This document shows positions 35,600-47,290 of a DNA stretch of 64,000 nt, one piece after another. The DNA is from Tupaia tana (Eukaryota > Chordata > Mammalia > Scandentia > Tupaiidae): contig JAKSZU010000009.1 of the NCBI GenBank assembly GCA_026018925.1, forward strand, positions 79,017,090-79,081,089, read 5' to 3'. The notes under the pieces are model-generated. The model worked only from the letters and a program-made list of their open reading frames with translations. It searched no databases and had not been told where the DNA came from. Made by a program: the position numbers and the translations under genes. Positions within the stretch are counted from its first letter, which is position 1. Each line of letters begins with the position of its first letter.

Positions 35600-38500
35600 G
35601 AACAGATTGTATTAACTAAGACTTGCAGCACTATACTAAAAAGCAGCGAAGAAAATGGGCAGCCTTGCCTAGTACCAGATTTTAGTAAAAAAGCTTTCAG
35701 CTTTTCCCCATTCAGTATAATATTAGCTGTAGGTTTTTTATAAATGGCTTTTATTGTGTTGAGAATTGACCCTTTTATACCAATCTGACTGAGAGTTTTA
35801 ATCATGAAGCAATGTTGTATCTTACCAAATGTTTTCTCTGCATCATTCAAATGATCATATGGTTTTTATCTTTATTTCTGTTAATATGGTGTATTACAGT
35901 TATGGTCTTGTGTATGTTGAACCACCCTTGCATTTCTTGGATAAAGCATACCTGGTCGTGATGAATAATCTTTGTTATATGTTGCTGGATACGATTAGTG
36001 AGTATTATGTTGAGAATTTTTGCATGTATATTGATCAGAGATATTGGTCTGTAGTTTCCTTTTTTGTCATGTCCTTATGTGTTTTGGGAATAAGGATGAT
36101 GTAGGCTTCATAAAATTAATTTGGAAGGTTTCCTTCCTTTTGAATCTTTAGAAATAATTTGAATAGGACAGGGAATAACTCTTCCTTAAAGGTTTTATAA
36201 AATTCAGAATTGAAGCCATCTGGACCTGGGCTTTTCTTTATCTGGAGTTTATTTATTACTGATTCAATCTCCTAGATTGTTATGGATCTATTCAGGTTTT
36301 CTATGTCCTCCGGATTCAATCTTTGTAGATTATATGCATCCAGGAATTTGTCCATCTCCTCCAAGTTATCTTGTTTGTTTGCATATAGTCATGCGCATTA
36401 TCCTCTAATGATATTTTTTATTTCTATTATGTCTATTTGATTTATCTGGTTTCTTTCTTTCTTCTTCTTTATCAGTCTAGCCAACAGTGTGCCAATCTTT
36501 TTAATCTTTTCAAAAAACCAAATTTTACTTTCATTTATTTTCTGTATGGTTCATTTATTTTCTATTTAATTTATTTCTGTTCGAACATTTATTATTTCTT
36601 TTCACCTGTCATTTTTATTTTTGTTGTTGTTGTTGTTGCTGTTTTTCCAATTCCCTGAGGTATGATGTTAGATTATCTATTTGTCACCTTTCCATCTTTT
36701 TCTTATGCACACTAATTGCTATGAACATCCCTCTTATGACTGTTTTTTTTTGCCATAGGCCATAGATTTTTGAAACTTGTGTACTCATTATCATTTGTTT
36801 TCATATTTTTTTAAATTTCAGACTTAATTTATTCAGTAGTTAAGGAGTCATTCAGAAGCAGGTTGTTCAGTTTCCATGTGTTTGTGTATTTTCGAGGGTG
36901 TTTCTTGAAATGAATCTTGAGTTTAATTCCATCATGATCAGAGAAGATGCTAGATATAGTTTCTATGTCTTTGAATCTGTAAAGGCTTGATTTGTATCAA
37001 AACATGTGGTCAATCTTTGAAAAGGTTTCATGCCAAGGGGGAGAAAAATGTATATTTTGGACTTAGGGTGCAAAGTTCTATAGATATCTACCAAGCCCAT
37101 TCAATTTATAGTATCATTTAGGTCCTGTATCTCTCTATTTATATGTTGCCTGGAAGATCTGTCTAAAGGAGATAATGCACTGCTGAGATTCCCAACAATT
37201 ATATTGTTTCTCCCTATCTCTCCTTTTAGCTCCAGCAGTCTTTAACATATTTAGGTGCTCCTGAGTTGGTTGCATACATATTTATAAGAATTATATCTTC
37301 TTGCTGAATTACCCAATTTACTATTATATAGTGCCCTTTGTCTCTTTTTACAGTCATTGACTTGAATCAATATCGCAATTCAAGCACTTTTTTCATTTCC
37401 ATTTCATGTAGTATCTTTATTCAGCCCTTCACTTTTAGCCTATGTATGTCTTTATCCATAAGGCGAGTTTCTTGTAGGCAACAGAAAGAGGGTTTCTGTG
37501 TTTGTATCCATTATGCCATCTTTGTCTCTTAATTGGAGAATTTAATCCATTGACAGTCAGTGTTATTATCGGTATTTCCGAACTTGTTCCTGTCATTAAG
37601 TGAGCCATTTTCTTGGTTGCTTTTTATTCTCTTATAACTATTCGTCTGACTTTTTAGATTTCCTAGTGTAGCAGTCCCTTCAGAACCTCTTGAAGAGCTG
37701 GTCTGGAGTTGGTACATTCCTTCAGATTATGTTTATCTGAGAATGGTTTTATCTTTTTTTCCCATATGGAAGATAATCTTGCTGGGTATAGTATTCTGGG
37801 TTGGAATTGTTTTTCATTTAACACTTTGACTGTATTTCTCCATTCTTTCCTTGCCTGCATTGCTTCCACTGAGAGGTCCAATGTTAGACTGATGGAGTGA
37901 CCTTTGTAAGTAACTTGACATTTCCTTCTTACTAACTTTAGTATCTTGTCTTTGTTGTTTTTGCCAACCTGGCTATGATGTGCCTTGGAGAGGATCTTCT
38001 TGGGTTGATTCTACCCGGGGTCTTATGTATTTTTGGGGTCCAGATATTTGAATGCCTCTCTAGGTTTGAAAGTTTTCTTCCAGGATTTCATAGAATAAAT
38101 TGTCAATGCCCTTATTATTTTTTTCGTTTTCTGGGATACCAGTTATCCGAATGTTGGGGTGCTTGATGTTATTCATTATTCCTTGTATGTTATCCTCATT
38201 TTTCTTGGTTGTTTTCTTAATCTTCTTAATACTTTTTCTAGGTCAGATGTTTTGTCTTCTACATTTGAGATTCAATCTTCTGTCTGATCTAATCTACTTT
38301 TAATACTTTCAAGGGAGGTTTCGATTTCCTTTATCACATTCTTCAACCCTAAAGTTCTATCTGGTTCTTTTTTAAGGTGTCTATTTCTTCTTTCAAATCA
38401 TGAAGGGACTTCCTCATCTCCTGGAGCTCATTGTCTCTTTTCTCTTCCATCTCAGTTAATTTGGTCACTACAAATATTCTGAATTTCTTATCCGACATGT

Positions 38501-38640
38501 CCTCGACATTCATTGTATTGACTGTGGGTGATGTGGGCTCAATAATTTATCTTGGAGGAGAGGCCTTTTGTTGGTTGCTCATATTTCTTGATCCTCTGTG
38601 ATTGTTCCTAGTCATCTGGTAATCTATACGATACTTCCTA
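35600..38640 (-). mobile_element. L1-5 (minus), ORF2 5' part and ORF1
   Basis: RT front half (35600-36400), the linker region and endonuclease to the ORF2 start near 37608, then ORF1 from about 37660 (..SRPALQEVLKG) to about 38600. Fragments such as MDLSVEAMQARKEWRNTVKV at 37881 and YPARLSSIWE mark the ORF1 C-terminus. Stops and indels throughout: an old pseudogene pair. Confidence 0.85.
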
Positions 38641-39969
38641 AATTATTCAAGGTATCTCTGAACGTTAAAAAGTGCTCAGAATTAGAAATTTGGTGATCTC
38701 TCTTCTGGTCTGCCTACCTGTTGCTCACCAGTATCATCCTGCATGCTTCTGAACGTTCGTATTGAACTTCAAGAATTAGGAAGAAACACAGCATCCATCA
38801 GATGACTAGAAATCACCGCAGGACCACAAAAAATATGGGAAAGCAAGAAAATACCTCTTGCTTTCAGGAGTGTGCAAAAAGAGGTGATCTGGAAGATCTT
38901 TGCTGTTTTGTTGTGATCCCTTTGTGCAGCAGATTCTGTAGATATTGAGGAATATGTTAACCCTAATAGTATTTGGATGTTAGGCTATGGTTCCCTTAGA
39001 TCCATCTCAAAACACAGTAAATGGAGATAGAGGAGAGAGAGATGAGATAAAAGAAAAAGAAACAGAAACAGAGAGAGAAACAACAACAAAGAAACAGAGG
39101 AAAAAATTAAAAAATAACTAAAAAAATTATTTAAAAAAATAAATCACTAGTTGTCAGGTGCCATGAGGAATCTTCTTCTGAAGGCCTGACTCTTGCCTCT
39201 CTTGCCAGGGTGGGAGGAGGAGAGGGGACTATTAACAAGATAAAGGTGGGGCTGAAAGCAAGAGAATACTTTACCTTAAAAATTTTTAAGAGGAAAAATT
39301 ACAAAACATGAGAAGACAGAAGCAGAAAGAGACAGATACAGAGACACAGAGAAAGAGATAGAGAGAAGGCTAGAGGAGCTCTCTACCACTCAAGTTTGAG
39401 GGCTGGAGGCTAAATTATCAGTAGGAAATCTTCATTTCTATTTTTGTCCTGAAATCACTAGTTCTCAGGAGCCATGAGGAATCTTCTTCTGAAGGCTTGC
39501 CTCTTGCCTCTCCTGCCAGGGTGAGAGGAGTAGAGAGGATTATTAACAAGATAAAGGTAGGCATGAAAGCAAGAGAATACTTTACCTTAAACAGCAACAA
39601 CACAACACCAACTGCATGAGTTGTCATTTTATTTGTAACCATCATGCACTCTTAGTAAAGAAAAGCCAGTTTCACTAAAAAATATTATTTATAAGGCAGT
39701 AAAATGTATCAGTTTAAGAAAACTCTATAGTATACATCTTTCTTTGTGATAAAATGAAAAGAATAAAAGTATATAATTTCTGCTATGTACCAAATTGCTA
39801 TTGTTGTGTCAAGAAAATTTACTTCTGTGAGTTTCTGAGTTTTGGGCTGAACTACTTATTTTTATCATGGGACACTAGTTAAATTCAAGAAAGATTAATG
39901 TACAAACCATGGTCTTTCATATTTGGATATTTAGCAGACATCTGAAGAAAAATGAACAAAGTTAGCCTA
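38641..39969 (-). other. L1/HAL1-type 5'UTR DNA, rearranged, with GA-rich tracts
   Basis: 38868-39020 resembles, on the minus strand, the 5'UTR of the HAL1-like copy at 49399-49704 (gtgatctggaagatcttt, gcagcagattctgtagatattg). 38752-38867 is in the opposite orientation. Purine-rich tracts lie at 39030-39130 and 39300-39370. A ~145-bp block (cactagtt-tcaggagccatgagg to gaatactttacctta) occurs twice, 39142-39287 and 39450-39595. I see no coding sequence. Confidence 0.6.
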
Positions 39970-40168
39970 TTGTTTCAAAGAAAACAACTGATCCTGCTAT
40001 GATTTCTAGTCATCTGATGGATGCTGTGTTTCTTCCTAATTCTTGAAGTTCAATACAAATGTTCAGGAGTGTGCAGAAAGTGGTGATCTGGAAGATATTT
40101 GCCATTCTGTTATGATCCCTTTGTGCAGCAGATTCAGTAGATATTGAGGAGACAGTTCAACGGAAATT

Positions 40169-41058
40169 ATGGAAATGTCTGATAAAGAATTTAGAATATT
40201 CATAATGGCAAAGCTAACAGTGATGGAAGAGAAGATAGACAATGAACTGCAGAAGAAAAAGGAGAAAGGAGCTGATGAGTTCCAGGAGGTGAAGAAATTC
40301 TTGTAAGAGCTAAAAGAGGAATTACACACTTTAAGAAAGAATCAAATAGACCAGTTAGAGATGAAGTCTATAATATAGAAAGTCAAAATCTCTCTTGAAA
40401 GTATTAAAAGCAAACTAGATCATACAGAAAATGAAATCTCAGATGTAGAAGAGAAAATTGCTGGCCTAGAAAACTCCACCAAGAAGACTGAGAAAATGGC
40501 CTCAAAAATGAGAATAATATACAAGAAATACTAGATACTATCAAATGTCCAACCATCCGGATAATTGGCATCCAAGAAGGAGAAGACACAAATAACGGCA
40601 TTGAAAATCTATTGAATAAAATTTTGCAAGAAAACTTTCCAAACCCAGAGAGGCACTCAAAGATCCAGTCCTAAGAAATATAAAGGACCACAAATAGAAT
40701 CAACCCAAGAAGATCTTCTCTAAGACACATTATAGCCAGATTGACCAAAACCACAGACAAAGACAAGATCCTAAGATTCATCAGAGAGAAACAGCAAGTT
40801 ACTTACAAAGGCTATCCCATCAGGATAACAGCAGACCTCTCATTGGAAACAATGCAAGCGAGGAAAGAATGGGAAAATATATTCAAAGTGTTAAGGGAAA
40901 AGCAATTTCAACCAAGAATACTGTATCCGGCAAGATTATCTTTCATGTGGGAAGAAAAGACAAGAACATTCTCAGATAAACAAAACCTGAAAGAATTTAC
41001 CAGCACCAGAGCATATCTCCAAGAAGTCCTCAAGAGAATGCTATATCAGGAAAATTGA
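40169..41058 (+). pseudogene. HAL1-c ORF1 pseudogene
   Basis: Starts inside ORF1 at MEMSDKEFRIFIMAKLTVME. The coiled coil (KIDNELQKKKEKGADEFQEV..) is followed by TAA at about 40303. The C-terminal domain is open at 40741-41058 (TKTTDKDKILRFIREKQQVT.. ending ..LKRMLYQEN). The roughly 80 bp before the start codon used here are missing at the inversion junction. Stops in the middle third make it non-coding today. Confidence 0.82.
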
Positions 41059-41593
41059 ATACACAGAAATAAGAGTTCAAACACTAAGAAAATGGAGAAA
41101 ATGGACAACTTAATCATAGGGACAGTCTGGAGCAGAGTATTATATCCCAGAATTTAGTCAGGAAAATCTAACCACAACAGAAGATAAAGTACATTAGACT
41201 AAATTGGTAAAATAGAATTTTATGACTTTTGACTAAAACATTGCTGATTTTCTTGTAGGCTTTGTTGTCCAGTTTTAAGGATTTGTGTCCTGTCTTGAGA
41301 TGTCGATAGGTTCATGTACCTATGATTTGAACAGAATCCTAACCTGTTTCCTGGCTTTAAGTTTTTTTTTTTTTCTGGCTTTAAGTTTTAAGCAAAGTTC
41401 CTTAGGATTTTTTTTTTAAGTTAATACTGCTTTTCTTGAAATTACTAGCTGAACTTGCTATTGAAAGTAGTTAAATTATTTGTGAAATTGTGTGATCAAT
41501 ACAATGTGGGGGGGGAAGAAATTGAAGACAACTGTAGACACCTGAGATAGTATGAGAAGAGGGTGGGAAAGGACAGAGGGTCAGAAATAGGGG

Positions 41594-41621
41594 TATATAT
41601 ATATATATATATATATATATA
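41594..41621. repeat. (TA)n microsatellite
   Basis: About 14 TA units within the HAL1-c 3'UTR. HAL1-a has no such tract at the matching place. Confidence 0.9.
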
Positions 41622-41775
41622 CTAGAAATAGAAAATTTTTGACAATAAATTCATAATCAAGCGACTATGCAGTATATTCTGGATGGGAAATCACATTTTA
41701 TATGCTGTGACGATGCTTAGGGAATGAATATAAATTAATTAAGTTTAAAAAAGTTTCAGAAAAAAAATCAAAGGA

Positions 41776-41962
41776 ACATAACATGATGCAACATTCTGGT
41801 TGATGATTATGACAATTTCCTTGATGTGATTATTACACTTCACATGAATGCTTTGGGAAACCATATTGTACCACATAAAGATGTACAATTAAATGCAAAT
41901 TAAAAATTATTAAATAAATAAAACAAAAACAAAAGAAACAAAAATAAATAAATTAATGAAAG
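41776..41962 (+). mobile_element. Ancient L1 3'-end fragment
   Basis: The phrases gatgtgattattacacttcac, ttgtaccacataaagatgtacaatt and a terminal (AAAT)-rich tail resemble the 3' ends of old mammalian L1s. Confidence 0.5.
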
Positions 41963-42961
41963 ACACTCAAGTAGGGAAAGAAGAGGTAAAATTATGTCTA
42001 TTTGAGGATGACATAATTGTATATATAGAAGACTCAAAGATATCCATGGAAAAACTCCTGGAAGTGATAAATAGATAAAGTGACAGAAGAAAAAAGAAAC
42101 ATACAAAAATATATAACATTTCTACATATGTACAACAAACAGAGTGAGGCAGAACTGAAGAAAATATTCCCATTTACCATAACCACAAAAAGTGTAAGAT
42201 ACCTAGGAATAAATCTAACCAAAGAAGTCAAAGACTTCCACAAGGAAGACTATGAAAATCTAAAAAGATGAGATAGAAAATGACAGAAATGTGTAAAGAC
42301 ATCCATGTTCCTGCATTGTAAGAATCAATATAATCAAAATGGCAATTCTACCCAGAATAATCTGCATATTTAATGCAATTTCAATCAAATTACTGGAGAC
42401 ATTCTTCAGAGATCTAGAAAAGACAATTATAGAATTTTTCTGGAATCATAAAATATCCCATATTGCCAAAGTAATCCTGTGCAAGAAGAGTGGAGTAAGA
42501 GGCATCTCACTCCTTGACTCCAATATATATTAAAAAGCAGTGATAATCAAAACAGCATGGTATTGGCACAAAAACAGACTCATGGATCAATGGAACAGTA
42601 TAAAGACCCAAGAAATAAACCCCAAAACATACAGGCAACTTACTTTTGACAAAGGGCACCAGACATTCCAGTAGGGGGTAAAAAACCTCATTAGCAAATG
42701 GTGCTGCCAAAACTGGATATTCACCTGCAGAAAGATAAATCTGAATCCCCATTTCTCACTGGTAACAAAAGTCAACTGAAACTACATAAAAGACCTAAAC
42801 CTAAGAACTCAAACTATAAAACTGCTACTGAAAAACACTGGAGAAACTCTTGGAGATATTAGAGCAAGCAAAGACTTCTTAAGTAATACCACCAAAGCAC
42901 AGGCGATAATCTCAAAAATAGATGAGTGGGATTTCATCAGATTAATGCCAATCTAATTTCT

Positions 42962-43119
42962 GTGGAGCCTGTAGGTGGCATGGTGGTTAAGGGTGTTGTA
43001 CTCCCACATGGCCGACTGTGGTTCGAGTTATCATACTGGTGGCTTGCATTCTCACCTTTCCTCTCTCTCTCAACCCCTCTGTCTGTCCCTCTCTGCTAAA
43101 ATTAATATAAATATACAAA

Positions 43120-43154
<35 letters not shown>

Positions 43155-43165
43155 AGTTAATTTTT
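42962..43165 (+). mobile_element. Older-subtype tRNA SINE with (AAAT)n tail
   Basis: The head GGAGCCTGTAGGTGGCATGG-TGGTTAAG and cccacatggccgactgtggttcgag, then a shortened body (cctctctctctcaacccctc) and an AAAT tail at 43110-43155. It lacks most of the internal agatcc-gagaggagaatgg block. It interrupts the L1-7 ORF2 between attaatgcca and gaagtttctgcac. Confidence 0.8.
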
Positions 43166-43562
43166 TTTTATAAAAAGAAGTTTCTGCACAGGAAAAGACA
43201 TAGTAATCAGTATGAATCAATAACCCTCAGAATGGGGTTTTTTGTAAAATATGCCTCAGAGAAAGGTCTGATAACCAGAATAAATAGGGAACTTAAGTGA
43301 TTTATCCACCCAAAAAATGAACAACCCAGTTAAAACATGGGTAAATAAACTGAACAACAACTCTTTAAGAAAGACATACAAACAGCCAAAAATCATATAA
43401 AAAATGCTCAACACCCCTCATCATAAGGTAGATGCAAATCAAAACCACAATGAGATACCACCTATCTCCATTCAGCATGGCTAAGATTAAAAACATGATA
43501 ATTGCTGGTGAGGCTGTGGTGAAAAGGGAACTCTCTTACACTGTTGGTAGAAATTGAAATTA

Positions 43563-43676
43563 GTATATCATGCTGAGTAAAGTCTCTTCAAACTCTAAAT
43601 GATGTATAGCAATTTAATGTATGAATAATAATTTTAAAAAATTTAAAAATAAAGGAAAATAGAGTTGGATAAAAAA
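43563..43676 (+). mobile_element. Very short 5'-truncated L1 tail insertion
   Basis: tatatcatgctgagtaaagt and atgatgtatagcaatttaatg match the last part of the L1-1 3'UTR (11268-11330), followed by an A-rich tail. aaattagt flanks it on both sides, a probable 8-bp TSD, and the L1-7 ORF2 resumes with tcagccactgtggag. Confidence 0.8.
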
Positions 43677-44500
43677 ATCAAATTAGTTCAGCCACTGTGG
43701 AGAACAATATGTAACTTCCTCAAAGATCTATAAATAGAATTACCATATAATCCACCAATTCCACTCCTGGGTATTTACCCAAAAGAAAAGAAAACACTCA
43801 GTTGGAGAAGTGCTTGCATGACTATGTTTATTGTGGCATTATTCACAATTGCTAAGATATGGAACAAACCCAAATGTTCATGAACAGATGAATGGATTGA
43901 AAAAGTATTGTATATATACTCCATGGAATACTACCCAGCCATAAAAAGCATCAAGACCAAGGTATTTAAGGAAATTGCATGAATATGTAAGATTTACTGC
44001 TGAGTGAAGCAAGCCAGGCTATGAAAGAGAGACATTGTATGTCTCCACCTAATAAATACTGACTGTCTGCACTCTATGGCAGAAACTGAAAGATTAGTGT
44101 ATATAGAAACATGCGAAATTGTTATGAAAATTGGAGACAGTGTGAGAAGAAGGTGGGAAAAGGAGGAGAGTGTTAAGAAAGAAATCAAGGAGAAAAATAG
44201 AGGCAAGACATTTATGGAACACAAAAATGGATGATTATTAGTTGACAATAATGTGTATGGTATTTTCAACTGGACTAATGTGAAGTGTATTTATGTTGGA
44301 TATATTCACTTTACAAGTAGTAATGATATATAGTGATTGGATGTTTAAGATAAGTAAATAAAAATTTTTAAATAAATAAATACATAAATGGATATTCACA
44401 TGCCAAAGAGTAAAATTGCACATATATTTATACCATACACAATAATAAACTCAAAATGGTTTAAAAGCTTAAATGTAAGACTTGAAACAATAAAATGCAT

Positions 44501-45952
44501 AGAATTTGCCTATAGCAGACCCACTCCTCAAGAAGTTCTGAAAGGAGTGCTTTACCAGGAAAACTAAAGTCACATACAGAAATAAGAGAATAAAAATCAA
44601 CCAAGAAAATGAATAATTTAATACTATGGACAAGAAATATCAATAATAACATTGAACGTAAACTTCCAGGAGTTAAATGGAAAAATTGGACCACAGTAAC
44701 ACTGCACATTTAGCAGAAGAGAGATTGAATGTAAACTGAACTGGCAAATTAGAATTTTATGACTTTTTGGGACCAGTAGTTAGCATAATGGCTATGTTGC
44801 TAGACCCCCATGTAGTTGACAGTGGTTCGAGTCTCGGACCCGGTGGCTTAAACTCACACCGGGCGCGAGTGTGTGCGTGCCCAAGATCCCGAGAGGAGGA
44901 TGGAAGAGAAGGGATTGCAGCGTGGCCATCTGCTCTGGGGAGTGATTTCTCGCTTTCTGTCTCTCTGTCTCTCTGACTTTCTGGTGAGCGCATGCACCCT
45001 ATAGCAAAAGAAAAAAAAAAAGAATTTTATGACTTCTTGAGTGAAACATCACGATTTGCTTTTATTATGATTTGTTTTCCCAATTTAAGCATTTATTTTC
45101 TTTTGAGTTGTTGATAGGTTCAGCGATTTGTTAAAATAGTTTTCTTATTTCTTTCTTTAAATGGAAACACAAACTTTTCTTTCTTCCTGACCACTCTGGA
45201 ATTAGAAAATACTTGGGAGTATTCTTATTTTGTGGCAGAAGGGTTATTTACATAAGTTCAATAATGCTTGTTGTATTGAGTCAGAAATTAGAAATACTCA
45301 TTATTGGACAGTGCTTTGACTGGAATGTCATATCTGAAGATTAATCAGAAAACTATGGTACTAAGGTGGGTCTCAAGTAAGTCAACAGAAGCTCTTAGAA
45401 AGATGGCTTGGCACTATAAACAGTTCTGCCTAGCAGAGAGGATTAGAGAAGCTATATGAAGGAATTTATAACATGAAATAATCTGGACTTTTCCTAGCCC
45501 AGCATTGTAATCAGTAGATATTGCAAAAGAGCAACCACACCAGAGGATTATCTTGAGAAAGATTTTGAAGGAATAAAAAGAGACTGATCTTTGCTAGTAG
45601 ATAGTATATCACAGAATACTTGGTAGGCAGGGCTGAATTGAGAAGGTTTATGTGTGAATAGTGCACTAGGCATTTGCTTTTCATCAATTTGAGTAGTCTA
45701 TATGTAAATGTTTTCTCAAAAATGTTTAAAACCATACTGTCTCTGTTGTTATAGAGTCACAAACAAAATTATACAAAATTATAAGAAATATTTTGAACAT
45801 TATCTTTAAAATTCGGTATTTTGAAATTTTGAAAGTTGTTTATTAACTGTCAAGAACTGTGGACTATGACCTAAAATTTTTTGATGTGTAAAGTGAATGA
45901 TTGTGGAAAATGTAAAAAGAAATAAACTAATGAAAAAAATTTAAAAAAAAAA
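44501..45952 (+). mobile_element. HAL1-b: 5'-truncated half-L1 (ORF1 end plus 3'UTR)
   Basis: Starts with the last ~20 codons of an L1-type ORF1 (actcctcaagaagttctgaa to caggaaaactaaa), then runs into a long 3'UTR related to that of HAL1-c (agaattttatgact, gttgataggttcag) with no ORF2, and a poly-A ending near 45952. Flanks ataaaatgcatagaa / ataaaaatgcacagaa look like a TSD within the L1M host. The last 210 bp are also the 3' end of L1-8 (RC of 56560-56775). Confidence 0.7.
44769..45020 (+). mobile_element. tRNA-derived SINE in HAL1-b
   Basis: A complete copy, GGGACCAG variant, with perfect 15-bp TSD agaattttatgactt (44751-44765 and 45021-45035). Confidence 0.96.
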
Positions 45953-46011
45953 GTCACATAAAAATGCACAGAAGAAATGAGGGAAAAACCTCCTAGACAT
46001 TGATTTTCTTT

Positions 46012-46254
46012 AAGAGACATTTTTGCTCTAGAGTTCTGGAGAGACAGAGAGAGACAGAGAGATAGAAAAATGAGAAATCAACCCCTATAGGGGTAGCCAT
46101 GCCACAATCTCTTCTCATCTATTCTCCTCTCAGGATCTTGTGCATGCATGCATATACACCCAGTATGAGTTTTAAGCCACTCGGTCCAGGACTCAAATCA
46201 TGGTTGACTATGTGGCAGTCTAGAGACATAATCATTTTGCCATCTGCTGGTCCC
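46012..46254 (-). mobile_element. tRNA-derived SINE (minus) in L1M host
   Basis: A complete but diverged copy. Short flanks acattgattttctt / acattggtcttagt suggest the TSD and a split of the L1M 'gacattggtctt' block. Confidence 0.85.
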
Positions 46255-46577
46255 AACATTGGTCTTAGTCATGATTTTATGGGATATGACACCCAAACAA
46301 CCGACTATGAAAAGTAAAATCAGCAAGTGGTATTACATAAAACTAAAAATCTTCTGCACATAATGGATACAACCAGTAAAATTAAAAGGCAACCTGAAAA
46401 ATGAAAGGCAATTTGTGCAAGTCATGTATCTATTAAGGGGTTATGACCCAAAATATAGAAGAAATTAATAATAACTGAATAGTAATACAAATATATATCA
46501 AAAATGGTCAAAGAACTTGAACAGATATTTCCTCAGAGAATGCAAACAAATATCTAACAGGTATATAATTGCCCAAA

Positions 46578-46700
46578 AATCCTGTGAGAAAAATGGAGAA
46601 AGAATTATGGCATGGACACTCCCCTGAGAGATGCTTTCTCTCTCTGTCTCTGTCTGTTTGACAAATGCATGTGCCCAATAGCAAAATTAGAAAAAAAGAA
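46578..46700 (+). mobile_element. 5'-truncated SINE fragment
   Basis: Only the 3' half of the main SINE is present: aaaatggagaaagaattatggcatgg, tctctctctgtctctgtctg, gtgcccaatagcaaaa. The tRNA head is missing, so this copy could not be transcribed from its own promoter. Confidence 0.8.
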
Positions 46701-47290
46701 AAGTAGAACCACCATGTGATCCAGAAATTCCTCTACTAGATATATAGCTAAAGGAAATGAAATTACTATGTGGAAGAGGTACATACATTTCCATGTTATT
46801 TCAACACTACTCACAATAACAAAGGTATAAAGAACTCAAGCACCCCTTGACAGATCAATGAATAAAAAATGTCATATGCACACACTCACACCTCTGCACA
46901 TACAATTAAATATTACTCCATCCTATAAAATAAAGGAATTTTGCCATTTGTAGCAAATGAATGAAACTGGAGGACTGGAGGACATTATATTAAGTAAAAT
47001 AAGCCAGACACTGAAAGACAAATACTGCACAATATCACTTATAACATTGAATGTAAAAATCTCAATCTCATGGAAACAGACTAGAAGGGTGGTGACTAGG
47101 AGTCAGGAGTTGGGGGGGCGGGATCAAGAAATGTTGGCTATAAGCTGAATAAATTCAGGAGACTCAATGTACAGAAAGCTGACAATAGTAAATAATAATG
47201 TATTATATAGTTGAAATTTTCTAAAAAGGTAGACCTTAAGTATTCTTACTACAAAAACAAACAAACAAAAACACAAGTCAAACAATTTTT

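Larger units (their letters stand above)
39970..41775 (+). mobile_element. HAL1-c: ORF1-only half-L1 element, 5' end inverted
   Basis: ORF1 (from 40169) is followed directly by about 700 bp of 3'UTR and no ORF2. The 3'UTR matches the 3'UTR of HAL1-a (gaacagaatcctaacctgtttcctggctttaag, gtgtgatcaatacaatgtg, gtgggaaaggacagagggtcag). The stretch 39970-40151 is the ORF1 start and 5'UTR in opposite orientation, joined at 40151/40152, a 5' inversion. HAL1 elements are known as L1 derivatives that keep ORF1 only and need L1 ORF2 in trans. Confidence 0.75.
41963..44375 (+). mobile_element. L1-7: 5'-truncated plus L1 (RT to 3'UTR)
   Basis: Begins inside ORF2 RT at the GKEEVKLCLFEDDIIVY-like block (41975-42020; the FADD position reads FEDD), and continues through RT/thumb and the C-terminus to about 44060, then a 3'UTR and an A-rich tail near 44375. 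An older SINE (42962-43165) and a tiny L1 tail (43563-43676) are inserted. Many stops. Confidence 0.87.

Noticed and set aside
39030-39370. Purine-rich stretches as a splice enhancer or R-loop element
   Set aside because: They fit drift within an L1-type leader, and nothing else supports a function.
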